Shown piece by piece: positions 11,406 through 23,400 of a DNA stretch of 64,000 nt (the stretch's first letter is position 1; each line of letters opens with the position of its first letter). Origin of the DNA: Crocodylus rhombifer (Eukaryota > Chordata > Crocodylia > Crocodylidae); NCBI GenBank assembly GCA_038503035.1, contig JAVSML010000029.1, forward strand, positions 633,708 through 697,707, read 5' to 3'. Position numbers and translations under genes: made by a program. Below the pieces are notes generated by a model. It was not told the origin of the DNA, ran no database searches, and saw only the letters and a list, made by a program, of their open reading frames with translations.

Positions 11406-12827
11406 TTCCCTACCAGTGTCATCTGTAGTAATACTGTAACTAATGGGGATAACAAAATAACATACTTTCAAAACATACTCTATTCTGTAAAATGGCTTTG
11501 AAAATGGTTGCAGTGGAGCGCACAAAACTCTGCAGCACAGCACTGAAAAGAACACTAACCTTTAAATACTCTAAAATCAAATCTTGTTTTACACAAAACT
11601 GCTATGGTAAAGTCAATGTGAATGAAGCACCTTTGAGTAAAAGAATAGAGGTAAAGGCAGTGGACAGCTTTAGTGCCTCCTAGCAATTTTTTTTTAATAA
11701 CTAGAGATGACAGACAGCCTTACCAACACATCTCTCATCCTCAAATAAAACCTTCCTCAGACAGAACTCTGTGGAACTGAGTCAGCCTTTTTTCTTGGGC
11801 CCAGCTCTTGGCATTTTTCATATTAAAACAAAGTGCAACGTGGAAATACTTCTGAATTGTAGTCAGCTGACCTAATCCTAGTAACACAGTCCATAGATAC
11901 GCTATGTTGTGCTATGCTATGAACAGGAAGAAAATGACAGTGTTATACAAAATAAAAACCTGACCTTTCACATTAGAAAGGGCCAGGGTAAACCTGACTG
12001 CTCAGTAGAGTGAGCACAGATAGGGGCCGGGGCGGGAAAGGTACAAGAAGTTATATGCTTCAGGAGGTGGCACAAACTGAGTTCCTGCGTACAGAGGATG
12101 TTCCGTTCTCATGCTCTTAGCAGGCCTGGGACATCTCAAGAGGGTCAGAGAGGAAATAGAGTCATGGCACTGCCTCCACTCTGCATTGGCTAACAGAGCT
12201 GCATTTAAGAACAATGTCTCCTGGATGATCACTTCACATTACCCCTTGCCAGCCACAACTGAGGCCAGACGTTATTTTTAGCTGTAACGCTCCATGCATT
12301 GCAGTTAATTTGCAATATGTAAACTAGTGCTGGAGGAATCCCCATAGGTCTCGTGGTTCCAGTTAAATAGCACTAAAAATAGAAAGCGTTAATCTGAACC
12401 TTATTCTTGGATACACAAAATTAACCTGAAAATTTCTGCAGGAACAATGAAATATAATTAATCCAAATTAAGATAATTTAAAGTTCAAGTGAACCTTTAA
12501 ACTGTAGCATCTTTATCTGGACCAAATGAAACCACAAGACTTCTTGAGGTTCCCTTTCCTCTAGTGATGTTTTTCTCCAGTGTTTTACCACCTCCATCTT
12601 TTGTCTAAGGTTGACTGAAGCAATATATAGATAAGTGAAAATGAAATATGATGAAAGGCACGTTAGCTTCATATTTTCAAACTTCTGAAACATTTCAGTT
12701 CAGTTCGGTTCAAGTTTCTTGTTTTTTATTTTATCCAGGCTACCTACCCAAATTTTTTGGTGAGCAAAAGATTTACCTTAAGTTGAAAGGAAGAGGTTAA
12801 AATTAATGTGCTGGAAATTGAAATTAT
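11406..12827. other. No gene recognised
   Basis: A 76-codon minus-strand frame at 12002-12232 is GC-richer than its neighbours but has a poor upstream acceptor. Nothing else stands out. Confidence 0.45.
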
Positions 12828-12900
12828 GGGCCTGATCCATAGCTTACTTAAGTATATGGGAGCCCTTCCATTGGCTTGAGTGGGTTTTGGATGAGGCCCC
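12828..12900. repeat. Short palindromic repeat, GGGCCTGATCC ends
   Basis: GGGCCTGATCCATAGC at the left pairs with GGTTTTGGATGAGGCCCC at the right across about 73 bp. This is the reptilian inverted-repeat family gggcctgatccaaagcccattgaagtcaatggg. Related fragments appear at about 24048-24120, 37005-37070 and 55478-55545. Confidence 0.5.
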
Positions 12901-15123
12901 AACACTAAAGAGAAAGCCAAAAGAATTCAAAGCAAAAACTCTTTCAACTACCTCATCCTTATTTCAGTTTGATGTAAATCAACCTCAAAACTCCAATAGC
13001 TTTCTCCCTAATTGAAATGGGAAGGTAGCTTCATTCCATAACTGGCATCGCATTAGCCTTCATCACCTCATTTGGGAATATCTTTATTCCTGCTAAGTTT
13101 AATACTGTGATAATGTCCGTTTCCCTCAGGCACATCAAACCAGCTATGCCCATAATTGGTGAATTTCTATCCATTTCATAAATATGTACCAACAAAGAGT
13201 CATAGTCAGCTCTTTTCTGAAGGCGGCTAAGACCATTCTTTCTTCACTTCAATGCTAAAAACCATGCACTCAAAGAGAGACCCAATTAAAATTAAAAATC
13301 TATGTCAGGCAACAAATAAAATGAGATTACTGATCTGCTATTTGTCCCTAGTGGATGCCTTCCCCATTGTAAAGCTCCCAAGCTACTTGACACAATTTAG
13401 CAATGTTTTCAGTCTCTTCTCAATAGAACTCCATACCTATAAGTAGCTGGTCAAGATTAAGGTTTTTTTGCAGTTACAAACCAAACCCTTGACTTCACTG
13501 TACAGTCAGTTTCTCACTTATGCCCATTCCAGATTCCCCCTCCACCTCCATGGAACAAACAACCAAACAAAAATAGGAACCTGGTTAGACTGAAGTTTAT
13601 TGCCATTCATGAATGTTAAGTAGATCCTGTAAGTTACCCCGTAGATTAAAAAAAAAAACCCTGCAATCCAAACCCAGAGAGCACTTCATCATAATATTGT
13701 TACCAATTTATTAAAACCAAGACTGCGTACAATGGAGAAATGACTGCAAAGCATCCCCAGGGGTTTCTGGGAAGTATATCTCCAGCTGTTTCATTCTCAC
13801 ACGCAACCCTGTTTACAAAGAAACAGAAATAAAAGTGTTCTAGCTCTACACGATATTACAGTGCTGGGAGATTTTTTTTTAAAGCAGAATGTGAGTGTGC
13901 ACTGCAAACTAAAGATATATACTTTGGGGATACAAGGCTGACAGCTTCAGGGTAGGGTCTGGGAAACATGGTCAGTGGTAATCCATGCCCTGGACAGTGC
14001 TATAAATTGCAGCATAGCTGGCAATGCCTGCCCAGTTATCATGTGCAACTTCATCACTTGCAGAAAGGCACAAAATAGCAATATATTTTGATTTTCATTT
14101 AGTCATTTTAGTGATAGGTAATGTTAACCAGTAAAGAGAATTTATCTTCAGATTTATTTTATACCAGAGAAAAGACCTTGCCAATTTTTTAAAGTCATTT
14201 ACGCAAGTAAATAAATCTTCCCAAACAATAAGTGGGAGACTCATATGTCTGTAACTTTGTTAAAGTCTGAAAATGCTGATCTGAAAACGATATAAACAGT
14301 AAAGGTATTTTAATCAAGAATATAAAGGGCTCTCTTCTAAATATGAAGTTGTTTTACTTCAAAAACTCTCATCTGATTCAGACAGCAGTATCTTTTATAT
14401 ACTTTGTTCAAAATCTCTGACAAATCAGGAGAGACGCATGTAATTTTTACATCACCCTCATTTTTCGATTCGTCCCAACGCAAAGGCTACCTAAAAATAG
14501 ACAGAACCTAACCTTTGAAATATCTATACAGCTGCATACCAGAGATGTACATTTTCAGGGCGCTTAAGGCTTTCAATGACTTGTTCTGTGCTTCTCTTAG
14601 CCATCTATCGCTTTATCCCATGTTGCATGTTGCATCAAAGTGCAATACGAGTTGCTACTTTAGATGTGCAATGGACTGTAGTATGCAATGCATGTTCACT
14701 CACAGCAAGCAGTAAGATCATTTGAAGCACCAGTGCCTCCTTTTTGTGCTGTTTAAGTGTACAGCACAAAGTGTTATATTAGAGCAAATTTGAACATGAG
14801 CACCGAGATGCAAAAATTAAAGATCTGGCTCAGCTAGGTATTCTAGTTAGGAATAATATGTTTTCTATTTTGCAGTATCCCACCTACACAGAACATAAAG
14901 AGGAGAGACTAAACAAGAAAGATACCCTCAAATGCTTACTGTAGCTTTGTCTAAACATTTCTAAGCATTTAATAATGAAACTTTTCTAACAGTGAATTGA
15001 ATTCTGATTGACTTACCATTTCGCGATGAATTATTACCAGACTGAGAACACAGTAACTATTTTTTTACATTTAATTTTTAAATAGTAACTTTGCTTGGCC
15101 TTAGCAGAATGGGTTGAATTAAT
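12901..15123. other. No gene recognised
   Basis: AT-rich unique sequence with short frames only. No splice-bounded open block or repeat end was identified. Confidence 0.5.
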
Positions 15124-15202
15124 CTTTGGTGTAACTCTGAGGACCTGAATTCCAATGGGATTGAAAAATCAATGGAACTGCAGTTGATGAAGTTACACCA
15201 AA
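15124..15202. repeat. Short hairpin repeat with TTTGGTGTAACT ends
   Basis: TTTGGTGTAACT at 15124-15135 is the exact complement of AGTTACACCAAA at 15191-15202. The interior AATTCCAATGGGATTG...CAATGGAACTGCAG is also partly self-complementary. It belongs to the same general class as reptilian repeats that read tttacaccagtgtaact...attgacttcaatgg. Confidence 0.55.
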
Positions 15203-15229
15203 TATGAAACTTTTTTACTTGCAGGGTAG

Positions 15230-16584
15230 TGTCTCAGGGGAGAGTGGGGGGAAGAACCCCAAACTAAAAGGGGAGAACCCTGGGAACAAAATACACAGAA
15301 GGAAGAGAAAATAAACATAAAGGTAAAACAAAAAAAATGTACCTTCAGCAGGAACCACGGCGCAGCTGGAAAGGAGAAAGAAACCCGCGCAACTCATCAG
15401 CCACAACTTTATTCAGCTGAAGCTGGGCGGTGACATCACCAGCAATCACCGACCAGCGGGAATAAACTAGCTGCCGGTGGAGACTGGAGGGGAGAGGGAG
15501 CAGACCCGAGGAGGGCACTACCACAGGGTGCCTCCCGGGAGTCCCTCAGGGAGGAAGGAAGACAGCCTGAAGAGCCAGAGGAGGCTCCAGGCACTGACCC
15601 TGGCAGCGGCAGCAAAGAACGGCTTGGCAGAGTGAGGGAAGAGCCAGAAGCAGCCCCTGCAGCCGGCAAAGGTAGTAGCAATAAAGGGAGCAGAGGTGTG
15701 GATGCGATAACCTGCACCACAACAAGTGGGAGCATCAGGGACAGTTGGGAGGCAGAGGAAAATTCTCCTTTGGGAGAGTGCCGGCAGGAGCAGCATGAAG
15801 GGCTGCAAAGAGACAGGGTGCCTACCCTGGATATAGGGAGCAACCAGGCATACACAGAGGGGTTACGAGGCACCCAAATAATGACGCCCAGAAGGGAGAG
15901 AAGTGGGGCAGGACCATACCCCAAGGACAGCCGGATAAAGTGGGAGAGACAACACGAGCAAGAGGCTATGGCAGCCCGGCCCCCTATAGGGGTCATCCTG
16001 CAGAGAGGGCTTAGGAAATGAGGCACCCAGTGCTCTAAAAAAAGAGACCAGGAAAGGGGTTGCACAGATTCCTCCACAACATAGGAGAGTGTTATTTTGT
16101 GTTTTCTTTTGTGTTTCCCCATTTGGAGGGATTGAGGGATAGGAGTGGCCAGTGCAGGGCTTGATTGGGCATCACCTTTGGTTTAAGACACTAGTGAGGT
16201 ATCATACCCTGGAGGGAAGAGGTCTCAAGGATGGAGACTTCTGACATAAACAACCCAAAGATGACTGAGTGAATCAGCCACAGAAACAGGTGCCCTGGAG
16301 GGAAGAGGAATAGCAAAGCTACTGGAACCCAACAAGAACAGGAGTATGGCCAGGAAGACTCAGTGACCCGTCAAGGTGTGGCGTAAGGTTGGGGTGTAGG
16401 GGAGATGGAGCCCTGCAGGCGACCGCCTGACAGATCCCACGCTGCAGAGGTACCCTGAGTAGTCACCCCACCACTGGGGTAACATTCAAAGTTGTGGCAG
16501 GCGAGATTGGGGAAGGACACTCTGGGAGCAAACATCTACACAGCGGCATACCAGAAATTGTGGGGCAAACACCACCAGCCACTC
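15230..16584. mobile_element. GC-rich LTR-like retroelement remnant
   Basis: On the minus strand AATAAAG (complement of 15407-15413) is followed by TTGTGGCTGATGAGTTGCGC and a pyrimidine-rich stretch, an arrangement typical of the R/U5 part of a vertebrate LTR. Near 16490 the plus strand has GTTGTGGCAGGCGAGATTGG, close to GATGTGGCAGGTGAGTGAC at about 20461. A shared junction like this suggests the LTR-to-internal boundary of one family. The 228-codon minus and 129-codon plus frames overlap, have low-complexity composition and show no gag or pol motif. Element boundaries and orientation are unresolved. Confidence 0.28.
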
Positions 16585-16827
16585 GGGCCAAGGCCACACG
16601 TGACCAGATATTCGAGGCCCGGCGGTCACGGGTAGTTAAGCACTGGAACAGGCTAGCCAGAAATGTTGTGAAGTCTCCATCTTTAGAGGTCTTTAAGACC
16701 CAGGTAGACAATACGTTTGCAGGAATGATACAGTTGGGCACAGTGTTGCTTTGAGCAGGGGGCTGAGTTGAATGGCCTCCTGAGGTCCTTCCCAGCCTTA
16801 ATTTCCTATGATACAATGATTCTAAGT
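16585..16827 (+). mobile_element. CR1 LINE 3' fragment
   Basis: Translation of 16494-16754 contains VVKHWNRLARNVVKSPSLEV, the CR1 ORF2 C-terminal signature (avkhWNrLprevv.sPsLevFk). Downstream come GGCCTCCTGAGGTCCTTCC and a tail with CTATGATACAATGATTCTA. This is an old 5'-truncated copy, diverged from the copy at 8521-10465. Confidence 0.8.
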
Positions 16828-16904
16828 GCCTTTCACTTTTTCACAACTTTTGCATACAAAACCTCAAAATCAGTCAGTGGTAGTTACATAGCTTTCCTTT
16901 TGGG

Positions 16905-17677
16905 CTAGGGACAGAAATTTAAAAAGCATGAGCCTGAATTGATTCAATCTTTGCAGGTTACTCTAACCTGCAAAGCTTGAACTGATTTGGAGGTGGATAA
17001 ACATTCTCTTTTCATTCCAGAAATGCAGGCACGTGCCTGCAGTGCCTCAGAGTAGAAGCCGGGGGGCGCTAGAGCAGCCCTCCCTTCACTTCCACAGTAG
17101 TGAGCTGAAGGGGGGGGTGTGGCCAGGCCCTGCCAGGATAAGTCAGAGAATTGATAACAGTGTTTAACACCCCTAACTCAATGTTTATTACCCCATTCAG
17201 AAAACAACAGAGGGACATTAACAGCTACCTGTTGATTCTGCCTGGAGCCAGCATGTGGTCTACTAGCTAAAACACAGATAGATACTTCTCAGCAAGGCAG
17301 AGGGGAGAGGGGGAATTCCTGCTTAGCAGAGAGTAGTGAGGGGGAAGGGGAAGCTGCCTGCAAGTCTCTGCCGGAGCTGCACCCCGGGACCAGAGGGAAG
17401 AGGCCAGCTCTGCTAGGGAGCAAAGAGCCCTACCCAGCCCAGAGAGCATGCCAGGATGCTGGGGGTATCTGGTTTAACTTAAAGCAGCAAGATGTCTAGG
17501 ACAGACATTGCATAAACTGGTTTCACCCAAATCAGTTAAATCTGACACTACAAACTTATCTCAAATTAGTTTCAGCCATTTTCAAATTGGTTTATTTGCA
17601 CTGAATATCTGTTCTGTTACAGGTTTAAACTAGTTTCTGATCACTTAAACCGGTTTGTGTGTAATATCTGTCCCTAG
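16905..17677 (-). mobile_element. CTAGGGACAGA-family DNA transposon, complete copy (773 bp)
   Basis: The left terminus is CTAGGGACAGAAATTTAAA and the right terminus is the complement of CTAGGGACAGATATTACACA. The two ends differ inward. The left arm carries GATTCAATCTTTGCAGGTTA plus a mini-hairpin (GGTTACTCTAACC). The right arm carries repeated AAACTGGTTTAAACCTG-like motifs. The interior is GC-rich and without a transposase frame. Flanks CTTTTGGG and CTTTGAAG agree at 5 of 8, so an old 8-bp duplication is possible. It is in reverse orientation relative to the copy at 57376-58117. Confidence 0.75.
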
Positions 17678-18365
17678 CTTTGAAGGAACTGGCAGAAACA
17701 GGATCTGAATGCCTTGCTTTCCCTTGTTTACTGTCATGCTCTTCTACCTTAACACTGCATCAGAAGTTTCTCAAGATGTTTTACTTAGTCAAAAGATGAA
17801 CAAACTAATTTAAATCATTCATGCAAATTCAAACAATGAAACAAAGAAGCAACAGATTTAAATTAGCTCTTTTAAAGAGTGCGGATAGAAAATGTCTTAC
17901 CTGCTGACAGAGAGGAAAGAACAGAAAACAAAGCCATAGAAATAAAAACTATTCAATAAAATATTGATTTCATTATCACTACCTATTCAACTTAATTTTC
18001 TTGGCATCCATTTCCCAATGCAGGTTTGTGATAGATCGTACAATCACTTTTTAATTAAGCCCTACTGTGCTTTGTATTAAGAACAAGGCAGTAGACATTA
18101 CATTATAATATATGTACCAAAATATTTAATGCTTATCTTTTGCATTTTGGTATTTAAAAGTTATTCTCTTAGGAGGTGGCATCAGTATTTAACAACATTC
18201 CTGATAGCAAGTGTATGAAATAAAAGCTTCAAACTTAATCTAAGCACACTGAAACCAAAACCCCTTAAAATAATTGCTTTCTGAATATATGGTATTTCCA
18301 TTGCATTATTTTATTATTACCCAGCATTCAACATCTTAAGGTGCAAGGCATGTTCTGCTTCTCAC
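17678..18365. other. No gene recognised; possible intron flank
   Basis: AT-rich unique DNA lying downstream (minus-strand sense) of the candidate exon at 18366-18565. Confidence 0.4.
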
Positions 18366-18565
18366 ATATTGATGAGATATGAAGTAGCATGACGTTAGAA
18401 AGTGACATTTGGCCATTCTTTTGAACAGCATATAAAACCGATACTATCATAATACAGGAAGACTTAACAAGAAGCTGTATAAGACCGGAAGCTGCCTGGG
18501 ATGATTTCTTTTTCTCAGCTCTCATTTGGTATATCACAGGCCTGCTGCATGTGATGGGATAGATC
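18366..18565 (-). CDS. Candidate internal exon of an unidentified gene
   Basis: This 200-nt minus-strand block is open throughout. It is preceded by a strong acceptor (GTTATTCTCCTTCAG then G) and ended by a good donor (ATAT then GTGAGA). It begins with the last base of a split codon and ends with one leftover base, so it would sit between a phase-2 and a phase-1 intron. The roughly 66 residues include SSQAASGLIQLLVKSS and VLYAVQKNGQMSLSNVMLLH, amphipathic and helix-like, as in alpha-helical repeat proteins. I do not recognise the family. The next open minus-strand block (45948-46182) does not join it directly by phase, so at least one more exon would be needed. No repeat signature overlaps it. 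Confidence 0.5.
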
Positions 18566-19590
18566 CTGAAGGAGAATAACAGCTTTTCTTCCAGTAGAGT
18601 ACTGGCACTTTTCAGAGGGCACTTTAATTACTAAAATGTACCTGCTCTCTTCTTCCAAGGAAGAAAAGACTGTTGTTGCATATATAATGTGGTTTTAGTT
18701 TTTTAATGCCAGAAATGAATCAGTAAACATAGTTACATTATGGTATACTATTTCTTATTCTGTACCCATAGTAACCAAATTAATCTCAAGGCACTGCTGG
18801 CATTAATTCAATCTGAAGCTTGTACTTTGGATTTCACATAGGTGCCTTCATCCTATTCTTCGTCTCAGCTAATAAAATGTTAATATATGGCAATATATTT
18901 ATTTCTGGTTCAGTTCAAGCTGAGAGAGGCCATACTTTGCAGAAACCTAATTAATATCAATCATATATTATGGCACAGAGGGGTTCAGAATACAAGAAAA
19001 TCCTACACTAGCTTATAGGGATGGAATAGATGACCCTGGAATTCTTTACCAGTGATAACTTCTGTGTTTCCAGGATATGACCAATGGAAGGACAGGTTAG
19101 TTATCGTTCTATTAGAACTTCATTAGGGCAATTTAAAGCCTTATATACCCCTTATATTTGACCAATTCCATAGGCCCTACTTACACATTGTGGCACTTCC
19201 TCTCTGTAGGTCTATAGCAAAGATAAACTGAAAAGGGTGGTTCACACTTCTTGGAGATATTTATTCAAGCCGCTGGCTGCCTCATGCAGATGTTCATTAC
19301 ACTCAGTTCATATTTTCAAGAAATTCTTTGCAGCCGTGGCAGCCAGCAACAATTGAAAAAAAAAAAAAAAGCAGAGATTTTGGTCTCCTCATCTGCTTCC
19401 AAGATCTGGGCTCCTAGGCATAGGTCTACAGGATGAGAATTTCAAAAGTAATTCAGGAGAACAAGGCCCACTGACTTTCAAGAGGATTTGTGCTCCTAAG
19501 CAATATATGTCTTACAGAAAAAGCCACAGGGTGCATCCCTGTTCTTCTTTCACTTCAGCACAGTGAATATGGCTAAATTTTTCATGTTGG
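18566..19590. other. No gene recognised
   Basis: Unique AT-rich DNA with a 14-base A run at about 19358-19371. It would be intron if the neighbouring candidate exon is real. Confidence 0.45.
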
Positions 19591-19800
19591 CTAGGGACAG
19601 ACATTCAGAAATCCTGAGCCTGAACTGATTCAATCTTTGCAGGTGAGTGTAACCTGCAAAGCTTGAACTGATTTGGAGGTAGAAAGACATTCCCTTTTCA
19701 TTCCAGAAATGCAGGCACTTGCCTACAGTGGCTCAGGCTAGAAGCTGGGGGATGCAAGAACAGCCCTCCCTTCCCTTCTACAGTACTGAGCTGAGGGGGA
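19591..19800 (-). mobile_element. CTAGGGACAGA-family transposon, half element
   Basis: CTAGGGACAGACATTCAGAA begins a stretch that follows the left arm of the 773-bp copy at 16905 almost base for base through GATTCAATCTTTGCAGGT, AACCTGCAAAGCTTGAACTG and CAGAAATGCAGGCAC. Similarity persists to GTGTGG/ATGTGGTCAGG near 19800. The opposite terminus with AAACTGGTTTAAACC motifs is not found in the next kilobase, so this copy is broken or carries a different interior. Confidence 0.7.
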
Positions 19801-20480
19801 TGTGGTCAGGTCCTGGTAGGACACTCTGATTAGCCAATGAGGAATATAAGCCCAGTCCATAAACTAGAGAGAGGCAATCTGGCCCTGCAGGCTGCAGGGT
19901 AAGGAGTTCATGCATAAGGTGGCCACTGAGGTGGGCTGACTGGTATCCAGGCTGTGCCAGAAAGCTGTGAAGAGGAAGCCTAGGCTGCAGGGAAGTATTA
20001 ACTCAGAACTGGGAGGATTTTGTTGTACAGCCCTGAGGTTGGTGTTTGTTTTGGTCAGAATCACTGTAGGACCAGTTTGTGGATATAGGACAGAGGAGAC
20101 CAGAGACATGGGTGCTTTGGTGTGCTCCCCTTGCAGTAAGCACCAACAGTCTTGGTCCTAAGGCAGGGGGACAGAGGATATCAAGGTGCAGGTGAACCTC
20201 CCAGAAAAGCAGGACTGCTCTCAGGGCAAAGCTGAACTCTAGAGACTAGTAGGCCCAGGTGACGGTGTAGCCAGAAATGAAAAAGGGGCCAAGGTCGCAA
20301 TAGCCAAGCTCCTGACAAGTGCCTCAGAAACCTTAATGGGGAAGTACCATGGGAAGTCAAAATGGCTCCAGGTGTGGCTAGTCAGAGCAGACAGAGCAGC
20401 CTACCCTGTGACGTGAATTCTGACCCTCAAGGACCCCTCTCCATCAGCAAGTAACATAAAGATGTGGCAGGTGAGTGACT
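19801..20480 (+). promoter_or_regulatory. Promoter-like / LTR-like segment
   Basis: GATTAGCCAATGAGGAATATAAG at 19831-19853 places a CCAAT box about 10 bp before a TATA-like motif. About 620 bp later comes AACATAAAGATGTGGCAGG, similar to the junction near 16490. The segment between is GC-rich and has no protein-like frame. It could be an LTR that landed in the half transposon, or an alternative interior of that transposon. The data do not decide. Confidence 0.28.
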
Positions 20481-23400
20481 GGAGGTAAAGGGAGTTGGGA
20501 AGGAACCAGCAAGCAAGTGGACCCCTGCGGGTTCTACAGTCCTTGATATTCACAGGTAGGTCCCCTTGCCTTGAGCAGGAGGTATACATTGCCTCTCCAA
20601 GGGGAAAATGTAATCCTTCATTTGTACTAACTGCTACTGAATAAAGATACCCAGAGTTCCTCAAAGATGTACTAGTTTAAACTTAAGCCTCTTCACTTTC
20701 AGAATTTTCTCTTCAGCTACAAATTATGTACTTTTCTGGCTTCAGAAAACCAGATGGAAAATGCATTCCTCCATATGCAGTCTTCTGATCATTCCAAAAG
20801 GAAAGCAACATCAAATAGCTTAAAATGCTTGCTAGTGAAAGTCTACTCCATATCATGCAAATAGCAGACAAAAATATCTGCTAGGCAATTGATATACATA
20901 CAAATATTGGCTATTTTAAATAGTAATTTGTTATTGAGGACATTTCACTGCATATTATAATATTCAATTTCCTCAGTATTTGCATGGAAAAGGAGTTGGA
21001 GAGCACATGATCATTCATTTAAGTATTACATAGTTGTGTCTATCATAAGATCACAGAGCTTCCAAGCCAGAGTTCAAACACATGTTTAATGCATGAGAGT
21101 CTGATGAAGAAACTGGTGAACTCACAGGTCTCAAAGCCCAATCTCAATCAGATACGGGCTTGGTGTAAATATGTACGGTATCATGTGCTTCCCAACAGCA
21201 TTCTGTCTCAAGGGAGCAGTCTGACATCAGCAACAGAGACAGGTGGTTCCCTTTCCAACTGAAGGAGTTGGAAAAAAAAAAAAGTTAAAGGCACTGTATA
21301 AATATTGAATTATTTTTTTCTTCAGCATTCTGGCTAAGATTTTCATCGTCTAATGAAATTTTATTGTATGAGCAATTCTTATTATAACACACTTGCTACA
21401 AATCACTAACAGTATGTAAACTAGCTTCATGTCCCCAGAAACTTATAACCTTAAAGGTAGTAAAAAGTGATACTGTTTGGCAGCATTGGTTTTGGAGAGT
21501 CTTTTGGTTTGCTAGGAATGGATTTACAAGAAGCCATGAAAACCCAACTTCTTTGCCTTAAATATATCCCTTTTGCATAGTTGCTTATTGTTTATAATAA
21601 TGCCCAAAGGAATGACAAACAACAGTAAGCATGCAGGGTTTAGCACATCTCATGCCATTACAGCTTTCAAAACCAAACTGGCTAAAATCAGTTGCAACTT
21701 GGTGTATCCATGCGATTGCACTATGACTCTACTGTTGTTTGCTTTTGAACCTTGCAATACTTGAATCAAAGCATATTGTAACCAGTATATAAAATTACCT
21801 AATTCAGCCTTTTCCCCCTATCTGAACATAGACACTCTTATACAGTGACAGCTACTGGCTCTTTAACCATTTTCTTTTGTTGCATTTCCTTAGAAACACA
21901 AATCTTGTTCCTTGGCAGCAGTTGCTGTAAGTGCTGTACCACATGCCCAAACTAGTTCTCACTCACAGCTTTAATTCACAGTAAGTGGCACGAAAGGAGG
22001 TCAACACTTCTCAGAAACCACTTTCAGTTCTTTGCTGCTTCAGTATCTGTTCTAGAAAGCCATCCTGTCTAATAGAAAGTTGTTTCTCACATTGAGTCTC
22101 TTGCTTTTATTATTGACATCTATATAGAACAGACTGAAGAACATACAATGTAGTAAATGGAGATTATTCATGAAATCATACGTCTTGCCTTCTCTGGTGT
22201 AAAATCCTGAAATATCAGTAACAAGAGAATTAATACTTTCTCTTCAGTAAAGCAAGATACCCTTAACATATAGCAGTTCTCTCAGGCATTTTAAGTTCTA
22301 CATTATTCTTAGATCTTGTTCCCAACCCATTTTGCTCACTTAAAAAAATTAATTTTCTAACAGTTTACCTCTGTTAACACATCCTGAGATTGGAAAATCA
22401 AGCAGCATTTTTCTGGATTGATGCATCATCCACAAATAGAAAGGTCCCACAGAATATATTTTGCCCAGTAACACCTGTGCAACTCCATTTCTTTCTCTGA
22501 GGTCAGTGAAAGCAGATTTGGGCCCTACAATTATGATTTAGGGACATGTATTGCTCTGAGATACACAAGTGTGACATTAACTGTTATTAGGGGAAGTGTT
22601 GCTTATGTACTGTAGGACAGAACCAGGTTCTTAATTAGCAGTTCAGTAGATGATGCATAATGACTTGAGTCCAGCCCCCTTTCCCTTAGCTTTGTTGGCT
22701 CTACAGCATTACCATGACTAAAAAAGTAGTAAATATGTACTTATGTCCCTAATATCAATAGAGCTAACTGAACTGACAGGGTTCAGACCTGCTGAATAAG
22801 CGACTGCTATTTTTACAGTTACTTTTCAATGCAGACAGAAAGTTAGCTATTGCATATTACTTATACAGCCTAGAGAGTGCTTTTTCTCTTTCTTCACTAC
22901 TACCTCTGCTTAACTGGTGGGATCATAATACCCGGAAAAATACTTCCTAGTCATGAACAGTTTTAATTGTTTTAATATAGTAAAAAAAAAAAAACCACAT
23001 AATCCTCTTCAACCATCACCTTAAAAATGTAAACATGTAACATCGGATGTGGGATACTTGGTGCATTGACAGAGTGTACAGTTTCAGACAACAACCGGAT
23101 GATCAAGTTCTCCATTAATCCTGAATACAATGGACCGCATTTTAAAAATTCAGCTCCGTGTGTGTACAATTCTCCATGTGCAAGCACTTCGATGCACATC
23201 TTAACACTCCAAGCTGCACATGCAGGTAATAGAACTTATCATTTGGGTGTACATGTGATAAAACAAATGTGTGCAAATCCCATTTGGACAATTGAGAATT
23301 GAGCATGTGTAATAATTTGCTGGTCAATCTGTGTAACAGGCCCTTTCCAGGCCTGAACCATGGCAGATATAAGTGTGTTACACCATGGATTGGCTAGCTG

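Noticed and set aside
12002..12232. Minus-strand 76-codon frame that could be a terminal exon
   Set aside because: Upstream acceptor lacks a pyrimidine tract and no clear poly(A) signal follows the stop at a normal distance.
15436..16122. 228-codon minus-strand and 129-codon plus-strand frames
   Set aside because: Overlapping frames in GC-rich DNA with Ser/Leu/Pro low complexity and no motif. Treated as part of an LTR-like remnant.
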